A stretch of 64,000 nt of DNA from Rhodoferax sp. OV413 (GTDB taxonomy: Bacteria > Pseudomonadota > Gammaproteobacteria > Burkholderiales > Burkholderiaceae_C). Positions within the stretch are counted from its first letter, which is position 1. Every line of letters starts with the position of its first letter. The notes beneath the pieces are model-generated. The model worked only from the letters and a program-made list of their open reading frames with translations. It searched no databases and was not told the DNA's origin. Location: NCBI RefSeq assembly GCF_900104385.1, contig NZ_FNJA01000007.1, positions 1 to 64,000 on the forward strand, given 5' to 3'. A program made the translations under genes and the position numbers. Below are positions 1 to 7,500 of the stretch, piece by piece.

Positions 1-2
1 CC

Positions 3-302
3 TATGACCAAGGCAGCGAAATGGCTCGTCACAAGGAACTCAGCGCCAATACCGGCATTGCGGTGTACTTCTGTGATCCCCACAGCCCTTGGCAACGGGG
101 TACCAACGAGAACACGAATGGGCTGGTGCGCCAGTATCTGCCCAAGGGTATGGATCTGTCTGAAGTGACCCAGGAGCAACTCGATGCGATTGCCGATGAG
201 ATCAACAACCGCCCCCGTAAAACCTTGAATGCGCACTCGCCCATCGAGGCCTATCGCGATTTCTTGCTCAAACACCATCCACCGCACGCTACTATCCAAT
301 GA
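3..302 (+). CDS. IS30-family transposase, C-terminal part (cut by window edge)
   Basis: The reading frame is open from the left edge, so the gene starts outside the window. The visible 99 residues contain the end of an IS30-type DDE integrase core: the second catalytic Asp sits in the first visible residues (YDQG), followed by the family stretch FCDPHSPWQRGTNEN, whose Glu in NEN is the third catalytic acid, and then the NGLVRQYLPKG and RPRKTLNAHSP motifs typical of IS30 transposases. The enzyme would cut and join the IS ends. The stop is about 30 bases from a sequence resembling an IS30 end, so this copy looks intact on its right side. Whether the left part is intact cannot be seen. Confidence 0.9.
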   Translation, partial: YDQGSEMARHKELSANTGIAVYFCDPHSPWQRGTNENTNGLVRQYLPKGMDLSEVTQEQLDAIADEINNRPRKTLNAHSPIEAYRDFLLKHHPPHATIQ

Positions 303-308
303 CCCTTG

Positions 309-334
309 TGTTGCACTTGGACTTGAATCCGCCC
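309..334. repeat. Probable right terminal inverted repeat of the IS30 element
   Basis: The sequence ending in TTGGACTTGAATCCGCC, just after the transposase stop, looks like IS30-family termini as I recall them. The exact outer boundary and the matching left end are not visible, so the call rests on position and resemblance. Confidence 0.5.
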
Positions 335-339
335 TGGTG

Positions 340-372
340 GATATTGCGCGGGCAGCTATCTTTTTTGAGTTA
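340..372 (-). repeat. Dispersed hairpin repeat, copy A (truncated)
   Basis: Read on the minus strand this gives a T/A-rich lead-in, then GATAGCTGCCCGCGCA, which matches the left arm of the dispersed repeat seen at 19176-19239. The right arm is missing or degenerate and the IS30 end starts a few bases away, suggesting the insertion sequence landed in or beside a repeat copy. Confidence 0.45.
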
Positions 373-394
373 AAGGTATTCAGGCCGATCGGCC

Positions 395-3300
395 CTAGCG
401 CTGGCTCGTCTCCAACACCTTGGCCGCATCGCTGAACTGCAGGTTGTCGATATGGTCGCGCAGCAGTTCATACGACTCCTTACCGAGGGATCGCCGAAGC
501 TGGGGCGATAGCACCTGGAAACGGCCCATTGCCGACAAGCTCTGCTGTTGCAGCAACGCCACCAGATCGTCCACGGACTGCGCCTCCAGCGCACCGTCGC
601 CCGGCAACGCGAGCTCTTCGGCGCCTACCTGGTCGGCCATCAGTGCATCTGCAGCGCCGGCATGCAGGTGCCGCAACAGGGCGCCAATGCTTTGCGCCAG
701 CTGCGCGGCACGAGCGCCCTCACCGGCAACGCAGGCGGCTTCGGCCTCGCCCGCAAGCCGATGGATCTCTTGAGCGCCCAGCATGCCGGCGGCGCCCCGC
801 AGCTTGTGCATGCGGCCGGCATGCAGCGCCAGCCCTCCTGGCACTAGTGCTTCCATGGCGTCCGCGGGAATCGTGACATCGGAAAACTCCCGCAGCAGGC
901 GTTTGAGCATGGACCGAAACAGGTCGAAGTCTCCGCTCAAGCGCTCTCGCGCGTCGCTGGCATTGATTCCCTCGATCTCCATCCAGGAAGGCACGGCGAC
1001 CAACGGGATTTCACGGGTCATATCGGCCTGCCGGGGCAACAGCTCCCCTTCGGGCTTCACATGGCGCAAGATGCTGTTCACCAGGGCCTTTGCATCGAAC
1101 GGCTTGGTGATGTAGTCATCCATTCCGGCTGCAGCCGCCCGCTGGCGCTCGCTGCTCAGCGCGCCGGCGGTCAAGGCGATGATGGGCAGGTCGGCCAGGC
1201 TGAGCTCAAGACGGATGCGCCGTGTTGCATCATGGCCATCGAGCACCGGCATCTGCACGTCCATCAGCACCACGTCGACGGCGAGCGGCCTGGCCTCCAG
1301 CAGCTCAAAAGCCTCCTGCCCGTTACTCGCCAGCCGAACCTGCGCGCCTTCCAATTCGAGAATGCGCTTGGTCACATCCAGGTTGATGTCACTGTCGTCG
1401 ACAACCAGAATACGCACCCCAAGCAAAGCGGGTTCGCCAGGCACTACCGGAGAAGCCTCGAGGCGCACCAGCGCCTCCCTGGAAAGCAGCGCAAAGTCCA
1501 GCGAGACCCTGAACTCGCTGCCGACACCCGGAGTGCTGTCCAGCCCCACCTCGCCGCCCATCAGCTTGACCAGGCGCTTGACGATAGACAGGCCCAGCCC
1601 CGTGCCGCCAAAACGCCGGGTGATGGAGGCATCGGCCTGGGCAAACGGCGCGAAAAGCCGCTCCCGCACATCAGGCGCTATGCCGATGCCCGTGTCCTGC
1701 ACCGAGAAGCCCAGCGTCACGCGCTGCGGAGTGGCAGAGAGCTGGTATACGCGCAGCTTGACGCCCCCATGCGCGGTGAACTTGATCGCATTCGACAGCA
1801 GGTTGGTCAGGATTTGGTTGAGGCGCGTGGCATCACCCTCCAGCGCCCCGGGCAAGTCGTCTGGCGCATTGATCTCGAAGGTGATGCCCTTGGCATCGGC
1901 TTGCACCGCCATCACGTCGCGCAGTTCCTGCAGCAGGCTGCCCAGGCTGAAGGCGGTGTTTTCCACAATCAACTCACCCGCTTCAATCTTGGACAGGTCG
2001 AGCACGTTGTTCAGCACCAACAGCAGCGACTTGCTGGCCAGCTTGACTTTGGCGACAAAGGCCACCTGCTCTTCATCCAACGTGGTCTGCCCCAGCAAAT
2101 AGGCCAGGCCGATCACCGCGTTCATCGGCGTACGAATCTCGTGGCTCATATTGGCCAGGAACTCGCTCTTGGCGCGATTCGCCTGCTCGGCCTTATGCGT
2201 GGCTTCGCGCAGCGACTCTTCGTACTGCTTGCGCTCCGTGATGTCCCGCGCGGCGGCGAACACGCCTTGCAGGCTTCGGTCGCGGTCGTGGAAAGTGCTG
2301 GCGTTGTAAGACACCACGGTGAGCTTGCCGTCCCTGGCGCGGGCGGTGAGCTCGTAATTGGTGAGCTTGCCTTCGTTGAGCACGCGCTTGATGCCGGCTT
2401 CGGCCAGGTGCGGGTCGGTGAAGTAGTTCTTGAACGGCGCGCCGATCAGCTCATCGCGCGTGCAGCCGGTCAGTGCCTCGGTCTGCTTGTTGACATCGGT
2501 AATGATGCCGCGCGGATCGGTGGCCATCAGGGCGTCAATGTTGGATTCGATCAGCGAGCGCGTGTAGAAATGCTGGTCGCGCAGCCGTTGGTCCAGCTTC
2601 TGCCGCTCTTCTTCGACCTGCTGGCGCGCGGTGTTGTCGGTGCCGATCAGCAGGTAGCCGATGATCGCATCCTGCGCATCGCGCAGCGCCGTCACCGAGA
2701 CCACCGCCCCGAAGCGGCTGCCGTCCTTGCGGATGTAGGTCAGCTCGTAAATGTCCTCAATGCCGCGCGAGGCCTTGAACACCAGGGCCTCGAAGCCGGG
2801 CGCGATGGTGGTCTCAAGCCCCACGCTCAACTCCCGTGCACGTGCAATCACTTCCTGCGGATCGGAAATATCGGCCGGAGTGATCTTGTTCACCACGTCA
2901 GCGGCCGCGTAGCCCAGCATGCGTTCGGCGCCAACGTTGAAAATCTGGATCACGCCATTCGCATCGGTGGCGATGCTGGAAAAGTTGGCACTGTTGAAGA
3001 TGGCGCTCTGCAGGGCCCCGGCCTTGAGCAATGCTTCCTCCGCCTGCTTGCGCGCCGTGTTGTCGGTGCCGATCAGCAGGTAGCCGATGATGGCGTTCTG
3101 CGCATCGCGCAGCGCCGTGACCGACACAACGGCCGGGAAACGGCTGCCGTCCTTGCGGATATAGGTCAGCTCGTAAATATCCTCGATGCCGCGCAAAGCC
3201 TTGAACACCAGGGCGTCAAAGCCGGGGGTAATCGGCGTTTCAAGCTCGACGCTCAGCGCCTTGGCGCGCACGATCAGCTCCTGCGGATCGGAAATATCGG

Positions 3301-3550
3301 CCGGCGTGATCTTGTTGACCACGTCCGCCGCCGCATAGCCCAGCATGCGCTCGGCACCGACGTTGAAAATCTGGATCACGCCCTTTGCATCGGTGGCAAT
3401 GCTGGAGAAGTTGGCGCTGTTGAAGATGGCGCTTTGCAAGGCTCCGGTCTTCAGCAAGGCCTCCTGGCGGCGTTCCTCGGTGACATGCTCCTTGGTGCTG
3501 GCATCGGGTTCCAGAGGCACGGGGGGACGGATTTTCTTGGGCATGGCCAA
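395..3550 (-). CDS. Hybrid sensor histidine kinase: PAS-PAS-PAS-HisKA-HATPase-REC-HPt
   Basis: A 1051-residue multi-step phosphorelay kinase with no obvious membrane segment, so probably cytoplasmic. Visible order: two PAS domains (about 37-168 and 179-310) that are near copies of each other, a third PAS (about 330-440), HisKA with the phospho-accepting His at about 470 (NMSHEIRTPMN), an ATPase domain with N box (NLLSNAIKF) and G boxes (DTGIGI, GGTGLGL), a receiver with Asp about 764 (LMDVQMP), and a C-terminal HPt with His about 915 (MHKLRGAAG). It is thus a complete His-Asp-His relay whose final partner is not in the chain; the receiver-bearing neighbours upstream are candidates. It is the last gene of a three-gene minus-strand cluster, 79 bp after the diguanylate cyclase. 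The signal sensed is unknown. A start two codons later (MPKK) is possible. Confidence 0.93.
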   Translation of the reverse strand: MAMPKKIRPPVPLEPDASTKEHVTEERRQEALLKTGALQSAIFNSANFSSIATDAKGVIQIFNVGAERMLGYAAADVVNKITPADISDPQELIVRAKALSVELETPITPGFDALVFKALRGIEDIYELTYIRKDGSRFPAVVSVTALRDAQNAIIGYLLIGTDNTARKQAEEALLKAGALQSAIFNSANFSSIATDANGVIQIFNVGAERMLGYAAADVVNKITPADISDPQEVIARARELSVGLETTIAPGFEALVFKASRGIEDIYELTYIRKDGSRFGAVVSVTALRDAQDAIIGYLLIGTDNTARQQVEEERQKLDQRLRDQHFYTRSLIESNIDALMATDPRGIITDVNKQTEALTGCTRDELIGAPFKNYFTDPHLAEAGIKRVLNEGKLTNYELTARARDGKLTVVSYNASTFHDRDRSLQGVFAAARDITERKQYEESLREATHKAEQANRAKSEFLANMSHEIRTPMNAVIGLAYLLGQTTLDEEQVAFVAKVKLASKSLLLVLNNVLDLSKIEAGELIVENTAFSLGSLLQELRDVMAVQADAKGITFEINAPDDLPGALEGDATRLNQILTNLLSNAIKFTAHGGVKLRVYQLSATPQRVTLGFSVQDTGIGIAPDVRERLFAPFAQADASITRRFGGTGLGLSIVKRLVKLMGGEVGLDSTPGVGSEFRVSLDFALLSREALVRLEASPVVPGEPALLGVRILVVDDSDINLDVTKRILELEGAQVRLASNGQEAFELLEARPLAVDVVLMDVQMPVLDGHDATRRIRLELSLADLPIIALTAGALSSERQRAAAAGMDDYITKPFDAKALVNSILRHVKPEGELLPRQADMTREIPLVAVPSWMEIEGINASDARERLSGDFDLFRSMLKRLLREFSDVTIPADAMEALVPGGLALHAGRMHKLRGAAGMLGAQEIHRLAGEAEAACVAGEGARAAQLAQSIGALLRHLHAGAADALMADQVGAEELALPGDGALEAQSVDDLVALLQQQSLSAMGRFQVLSPQLRRSLGKESYELLRDHIDNLQFSDAAKVLETSQR
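2621..3460 (-). repeat. Tandem duplication of one PAS-domain coding unit (426 bp period)
   Basis: Within the hybrid kinase, residues about 31-172 are repeated at 173-310 almost unchanged; runs such as NSANFSSIATDA, VGAERMLGYAAADVVNKITP and GIEDIYELTYIRKDGSRF occur in both. At DNA level the same phrase (GTGTTGTCGGTGCCGATCAG) begins at 2631 and 3057, giving a period of 426 bp, exactly 142 codons. Confidence 0.9.
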
Positions 3551-3629
3551 CCTTTGCTAAACAACGCATCCAGCTGCTGCAAGCAACTGAAAAGGGGAAA
3601 CAGAAGAACCGGGCTGCCGCCCCACCCAC

Positions 3630-4670
3630 TTAGGTGTTCGTCCCGTGCTGGCTGGTAGAGCGCGCCTGGCGCGGTGGCGGTGCAATGCTGCGGGCCAGCA
3701 ATACCGAGTCCACGTCCGCAATGTCCAGCAACTTGGCCTGGGCCCGGCCCGCATGCTTGGCGCAGTACAAGGCCTTGTCGGCGGCTTGCACCAGGTCCGC
3801 GGGCGAACCATGTGCGGCCAGGCTGTCCGAGAAACGCGAATCGCTGGACGCCGGCTCCCAGCACGCGCTGTCCGGGTCATAGCAGGAGATGCCGATGCTC
3901 ACGCTGACATGCCATGCCGTCGGCGATGCTTGGTGCGTAATGCCAAGCGCCTTGACTGCGTCCAGAATATCCTGGACCACGTGCTCCGCACCGCCACGCG
4001 GTGTCTGCGGCAGCAGAACGACGAACTCTTCGCCGCCATAACGCGCGACCAGATCTGCGGGGCGCGGACTGGCCGCTTGCAGGGCTTTGGCCACGGATCG
4101 CAAACAGGCATCACCGGCCGGATGGCCATAGCGGTCATTGAACAGCTTGAAGTGGTCGACATCGATCATCAGCAAGGCCAGCGGGTCGCCAGAGCGCCGG
4201 GTGCGGCGCCATTCCAACTCCAGCGACTCGTCAAAGCGCCGCCGGTTGGCAACGCCGGTCAAAACATCGATGGAGGCGACCTGGCGCAGCTCGTCGGCCA
4301 GGTGCTTGGCGCGCAACTGGGTCCTGATGCGGGCCAGGACCAGCGGCTCGCTAACAGGCTTGGCGATAAAGTCCGCCGCACCGAGCTCTAAGCCCGAAAC
4401 TTCGAACTCGGGCCCGCTGTGGCTGGTAACGAAAATCACCGGCACGTCGGCGAGCAAAGGATCGGCCTTGAAGGCCTCGCACACCTCGAACCCGCTCATG
4501 CCGGGCATTTCTGCGTCCAGCAGCATCAGATCGGGCACCAGCTCGCGCGCCAGCCGCAGCGCATCTTCGCCGCTGGTGGCAAACCGCAAGTTGCCCACGT
4601 CCGAGAGCATGCGCGCCAGCAGCTGGATCGTGGCGGGGTCGTCGTCCACCAGCAGGAGGTTGTCACTCAT
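3630..4670 (-). CDS. Response regulator with GGDEF output (diguanylate cyclase)
   Basis: A 346-residue protein with an N-terminal receiver domain (acidic cluster VDDD at 8-11, phospho-acceptor Asp52 in LLLDAEMPG, Lys104) followed by a GGDEF domain. The catalytic motif is GGEEF at 212-216, and the inhibitory c-di-GMP site RxxD is present five residues before it (RPAD, 203-206), so an active, product-inhibited cyclase making c-di-GMP from GTP is expected. The start overlaps the stop of the upstream REC-REC kinase by 4 bp (ATGA), which implies translational coupling and fits that kinase as a phosphate donor. Output is probably the switch between motile and attached life, as usual for this class; that part is inference. 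Confidence 0.93.
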   Translation of the reverse strand: MSDNLLLVDDDPATIQLLARMLSDVGNLRFATSGEDALRLARELVPDLMLLDAEMPGMSGFEVCEAFKADPLLADVPVIFVTSHSGPEFEVSGLELGAADFIAKPVSEPLVLARIRTQLRAKHLADELRQVASIDVLTGVANRRRFDESLELEWRRTRRSGDPLALLMIDVDHFKLFNDRYGHPAGDACLRSVAKALQAASPRPADLVARYGGEEFVVLLPQTPRGGAEHVVQDILDAVKALGITHQASPTAWHVSVSIGISCYDPDSACWEPASSDSRFSDSLAAHGSPADLVQAADKALYCAKHAGRAQAKLLDIADVDSVLLARSIAPPPRQARSTSQHGTNT

Positions 4671-6598
4671 GCACCGGCCGCCGCAGGGAGCGCGCCCGGC
4701 AGTGCGATGGTGAAGCAGCTGCCCTCACCGGGTCGGCTGTCGACGCGCAGACTGCCCTGCATCGCCTCCACCAGCTGGCGCGTGATCACCAGCCCCAGGC
4801 CCGCGCCCAGCGCCACGTCGTCCTCTCGGCCCAGGCGGTTGAACGGCTCGAACAGATGTTGGCACTGCAAGGCATCCATACCCATGCCGTTGTCGCTGAC
4901 CGCAATGACCAGCTGCTGCGCATCCGCCTTCAGTTCGATGCGGGCCCAGCCACCGGAATGGTTGTACTTGATGGCGTTGGTCAGCAGGTTCACCAGGCAC
5001 TGGTGCAGCCGGCCGGTATCGGCACATACCCAGCTACACGGCGGCACAGGCAGCAACGACAGCGCCACGCCCGCCTGCTCCGCCTGCACCGACACGGCCG
5101 CCAAGGCATCGGCCGCACAGCGGGCCGCATCCACCGGCCGCAAATGAACCAGCAGCTTGCCGGCTTCAAAGCGGCCGATATCCATCACATCGCGCATCAG
5201 ACCTTGCAGCCGCCGGCCACAGGCGAGTACGTGCTCCAAACGCTTGGCCTGGGCGGGCGCCAACGGGTATTCGGTGTCCGCGCCGATGATGTGGGCGAAG
5301 CCCAGCAAGCCGTTCAAAGGATTCCCCATCTCGTGGGCGATGTAGGACATCATCAAGCTCTTGGTGCGGCTCGCCGTTTCCGCCTCGATGCGCGAGCGCG
5401 ATTCCGCTTCGAGCCGCTCGCGATCGCTGTTGTCGCGCAGCATCACGGTAGTCAGGCGGCTCGCTCCCTTGCCTACACTTGATACGGATAGCTCGACCGG
5501 CAAGTGGAATCCGTCGGCCCGCGCAATCGTGGTGCAGGTCGGATCGCTGCGTCCCAGGTCTTCCATCGGCAACCCGTCACCCAGCAAGGCCTGCACCGGC
5601 GAACCGATGACCTGCTCGTGCCCGACGCCGAACATGCGGCAGGCCGCGGCATTGATCAGCACCAGTTTGCCTGCGGCGTTGTAGGTCACGATGGCGTCCG
5701 ACGCCGCACCGACGATGTCGGCGACACGCGCGTCACCCACCTGCCGCCAGTGGTCGCGCACCGCCTGCAGCTCAGCGTCGGTGCGCCGCTTCAGGTCGAG
5801 CAGGTTGCGCACGCGGGCTTGCAGCACGGCCGGGGTATAAGGCTTGGCAATGAAATCGGCCGCGCCGAGATCGAGGGCTCGCATCTCGTAGCGCAGATCG
5901 GAGAAGCGCGTGACGAACACGATAGGTACATGCTTGAAAGCCGCCTCCGCCTTCAGGGACCGGCACACGTCAAATCCGTCGACGCCAGGCATATGCGCAT
6001 CCAACAGAATGAGGTCGGGCAGCAGCTGCCGGGCGAACTGCAAGGCTTCCTCGCCGGTCTTGGCGAAATGAAGATTGCCCACGGCGGCAAGTGTGTGGCG
6101 CAAGATGTGGATCGACGCAATATCGTCGTCGACGATCAGCAGACACGGTGTCTGCCCGCCCAGCGGCTGGGACGACGTGTCCGAGAAAAGGGAGTCACGC
6201 TTCAAGTCTTCAATGAGCCGCGCCGCCCGCAACTGGGCACTCACGCGGGCGGTCAGCTGCGACGCGACCAGCGGCTTGGTGACGAAGTCGGCTGCACCCT
6301 TCTGCCAGGCAGCCACTTGCAAGGGTGTCGACCCGTCGTGGCTGGTCACGAAAATGACAGGGATATGGGCCAGTGCCGGGTTGGCCTTCAGACCTTCACA
6401 CACGTCGAACCCCGTCATGCCAGGCATGTCGACATCCAGCAGGATCAGATCGGGTGCGGCCTCTGCTGCAAGCTTAAGGGCCGCTTCGCCCGAGGTGGCG
6501 AACCTTTGGTCCGGGTATTGCGCCAGCATCCGGCTCATGACCTGGATCGCAGACGGGTCGTCATCGACCAGGAGCAGTTGAATCTCACGCGGTGACAT
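4667..6598 (-). CDS. Sensor histidine kinase with two N-terminal receiver domains (REC-REC-PAS-HisKA-HATPase)
   Basis: From the chosen start the protein has 643 residues: receiver 1 (Asp55, LILLDVDMPG), receiver 2 (Asp200, LILLDAHMPG), a PAS domain (about 291-395), a short coiled linker, HisKA with His about 422 (AHEMGNPLNG) and an ATPase domain with NLLTNAIKYN, DNGMGM and GAGLGL boxes. No membrane segment is seen, so input comes through the receivers or PAS. The start at 6598 is preferred because AAAGGA lies a few bases upstream; an in-frame start at 6643 would add 15 unconserved residues. First gene of the signalling cluster, coupled by a 4 bp overlap to the diguanylate cyclase. Confidence 0.9.
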   Translation of the reverse strand: MSPREIQLLLVDDDPSAIQVMSRMLAQYPDQRFATSGEAALKLAAEAAPDLILLDVDMPGMTGFDVCEGLKANPALAHIPVIFVTSHDGSTPLQVAAWQKGAADFVTKPLVASQLTARVSAQLRAARLIEDLKRDSLFSDTSSQPLGGQTPCLLIVDDDIASIHILRHTLAAVGNLHFAKTGEEALQFARQLLPDLILLDAHMPGVDGFDVCRSLKAEAAFKHVPIVFVTRFSDLRYEMRALDLGAADFIAKPYTPAVLQARVRNLLDLKRRTDAELQAVRDHWRQVGDARVADIVGAASDAIVTYNAAGKLVLINAAACRMFGVGHEQVIGSPVQALLGDGLPMEDLGRSDPTCTTIARADGFHLPVELSVSSVGKGASRLTTVMLRDNSDRERLEAESRSRIEAETASRTKSLMMSYIAHEMGNPLNGLLGFAHIIGADTEYPLAPAQAKRLEHVLACGRRLQGLMRDVMDIGRFEAGKLLVHLRPVDAARCAADALAAVSVQAEQAGVALSLLPVPPCSWVCADTGRLHQCLVNLLTNAIKYNHSGGWARIELKADAQQLVIAVSDNGMGMDALQCQHLFEPFNRLGREDDVALGAGLGLVITRQLVEAMQGSLRVDSRPGEGSCFTIALPGALPAAAGA

Positions 6599-6649
6599 CG
6601 GGAATCCTTTCAGGATCGTGTTATCCGCAAACCCAGGATTCAACGGCGC

Positions 6650-6945
6650 GATTGTACGGACTTAGACTCTGTCTACGATCTATTTGGGGCCGCGTTGGGA
6701 AGCAATCGGACTGAGTTGGCTCAGCGCCTATAGCGTGGGGTTCCCATCCATACAAGGGGGATGACAGGTAAACAGCCCGATTTACCCTCAACCTGTATGA
6801 CAGATGTCTTTCGCGGCGGTCTGGGGTATTGCGGCGTTTGCCATACCCGGGTTGTTGGCGGTGTACCGCGCCTGCCAGCCCATCGCAAGAAGGCAGCTGC
6901 GCGGCCTAAATAGACCGTAGACAGGTGCTTAGAATCCGTTCGCAA
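6650..6945. repeat. Non-coding element with imperfect terminal inverted repeats (MITE-like?)
   Basis: The gap between the signalling cluster and the DUF2127 gene has no convincing gene. Its ends are inverted copies: CTGTCTACGATCTATTT (about 6669-6685) reappears reverse-complemented as CTGTCTACGGTCTATTT (about 6908-6924), with flanking bases (ACGGA..., GGCCGCG) also paired. Inner hairpins such as GGTAAA...TTTACC and GCGGTGTACCGC are visible. The size (about 295 bp) and structure suggest a non-autonomous mobile element or a large hairpin element. No clear target duplication was found. Confidence 0.5.
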
Positions 6946-6948
6946 TGC

Positions 6949-7012
6949 AAGAGCCGATTCGGCCTCTAGCGCATATAAAACCTGCGCAAACAGCTACTAT
7001 TTTGATAGTAAT
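6949..7012 (-). repeat. Dispersed hairpin repeat, copy B
   Basis: On the minus strand: TACTATCAAAATAGTAGCTG, then TTTGCGCAGG, TTTTATATGCGC and AGAGGCC, the same layout as the other copies (short palindrome, AGCTG, GCGCAGG...ATGCGC hairpin, GGCC). It supplies the last codons and stop of the DUF2127 gene. Confidence 0.75.
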
Positions 7013-7500
7013 TCGCCTGCATGGCTGGCCCGGCGCTGGCGCCACAGCCTCAACACCAGATAGGCCACCAGCAGCAGATTGCCGACGAACACCAGCACCC
7101 CCATCGCGGTCGTGCGATGCAGCAGATGGGCAAGCTCGAACGGGATGTACAAAGCGCCCGACAGCGCCGCCAGCTTCTCGCCCCAGGTCTTGTCGTTCCA
7201 CAGACCGTAGGCCTCCACTAGGCGCAAGCTGACATAGGCGGTGCCCAGCAACACCAGTTGGCGCAGGTTGGCACCCGGCAGCAGGTCGGCGTAGTGCAGC
7301 AACAGGCTGGGGTAGTGCGCGTCCGGGTTCAGGCCGAAGCGGCCGATCAGCTCGATGGCCAGCTGGCGCACATCGTGGTGCAGCAAATCCAGCAGACCCA
7401 CCAGCGCAGCCAGCGCGGCAAAGCCTTTCAGCGCTTCAAACAGTGCAATCGCGTGGAGGGCCTTGCGCGAAGCAGGCTGGGGCGCCTCCACCCCGGCCAT
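6997..7500 (-). CDS. DUF2127-family integral membrane protein
   Basis: A 167-residue hydrophobic protein with about four predicted membrane helices (around 18-40, 81-95, 115-130 and 131-155). The pattern of a short N-terminus, FEALKGFAALAAL, LRLVEAYGLW and a basic tail fits the DUF2127 family, whose function is unknown. Its start overlaps the stop of the upstream PLP-enzyme gene by one base (TGATG), so the two are cotranscribed. The C-terminal residues (GELLSK) and the TAG stop come from dispersed repeat copy B, so the tail was probably altered when that repeat arrived. Confidence 0.75.
   Translation of the reverse strand: MAGVEAPQPASRKALHAIALFEALKGFAALAALVGLLDLLHHDVRQLAIELIGRFGLNPDAHYPSLLLHYADLLPGANLRQLVLLGTAYVSLRLVEAYGLWNDKTWGEKLAALSGALYIPFELAHLLHRTTAMGVLVFVGNLLLVAYLVLRLWRQRRASHAGELLSK

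Noticed and set aside
383-394. GGCCGATCGGCC palindrome after the hybrid-kinase stop as a terminator
   Set aside because: No T-run follows on the minus strand, only a mixed sequence; probably not an intrinsic terminator.
1061-3658. An 865-residue open frame on the plus strand opposite the hybrid kinase
   Set aside because: It mirrors the tandem PAS codons in antisense, has His/Gln/Arg-rich sequence typical of GC-rich shadow frames, and matches no protein family.
6721-6945. A 74-residue minus-strand open frame in the inverted-repeat element
   Set aside because: Rich in Pro, Arg and Thr with no family pattern or ribosome-binding site, and its ends coincide with the inverted repeats; better explained as non-coding.
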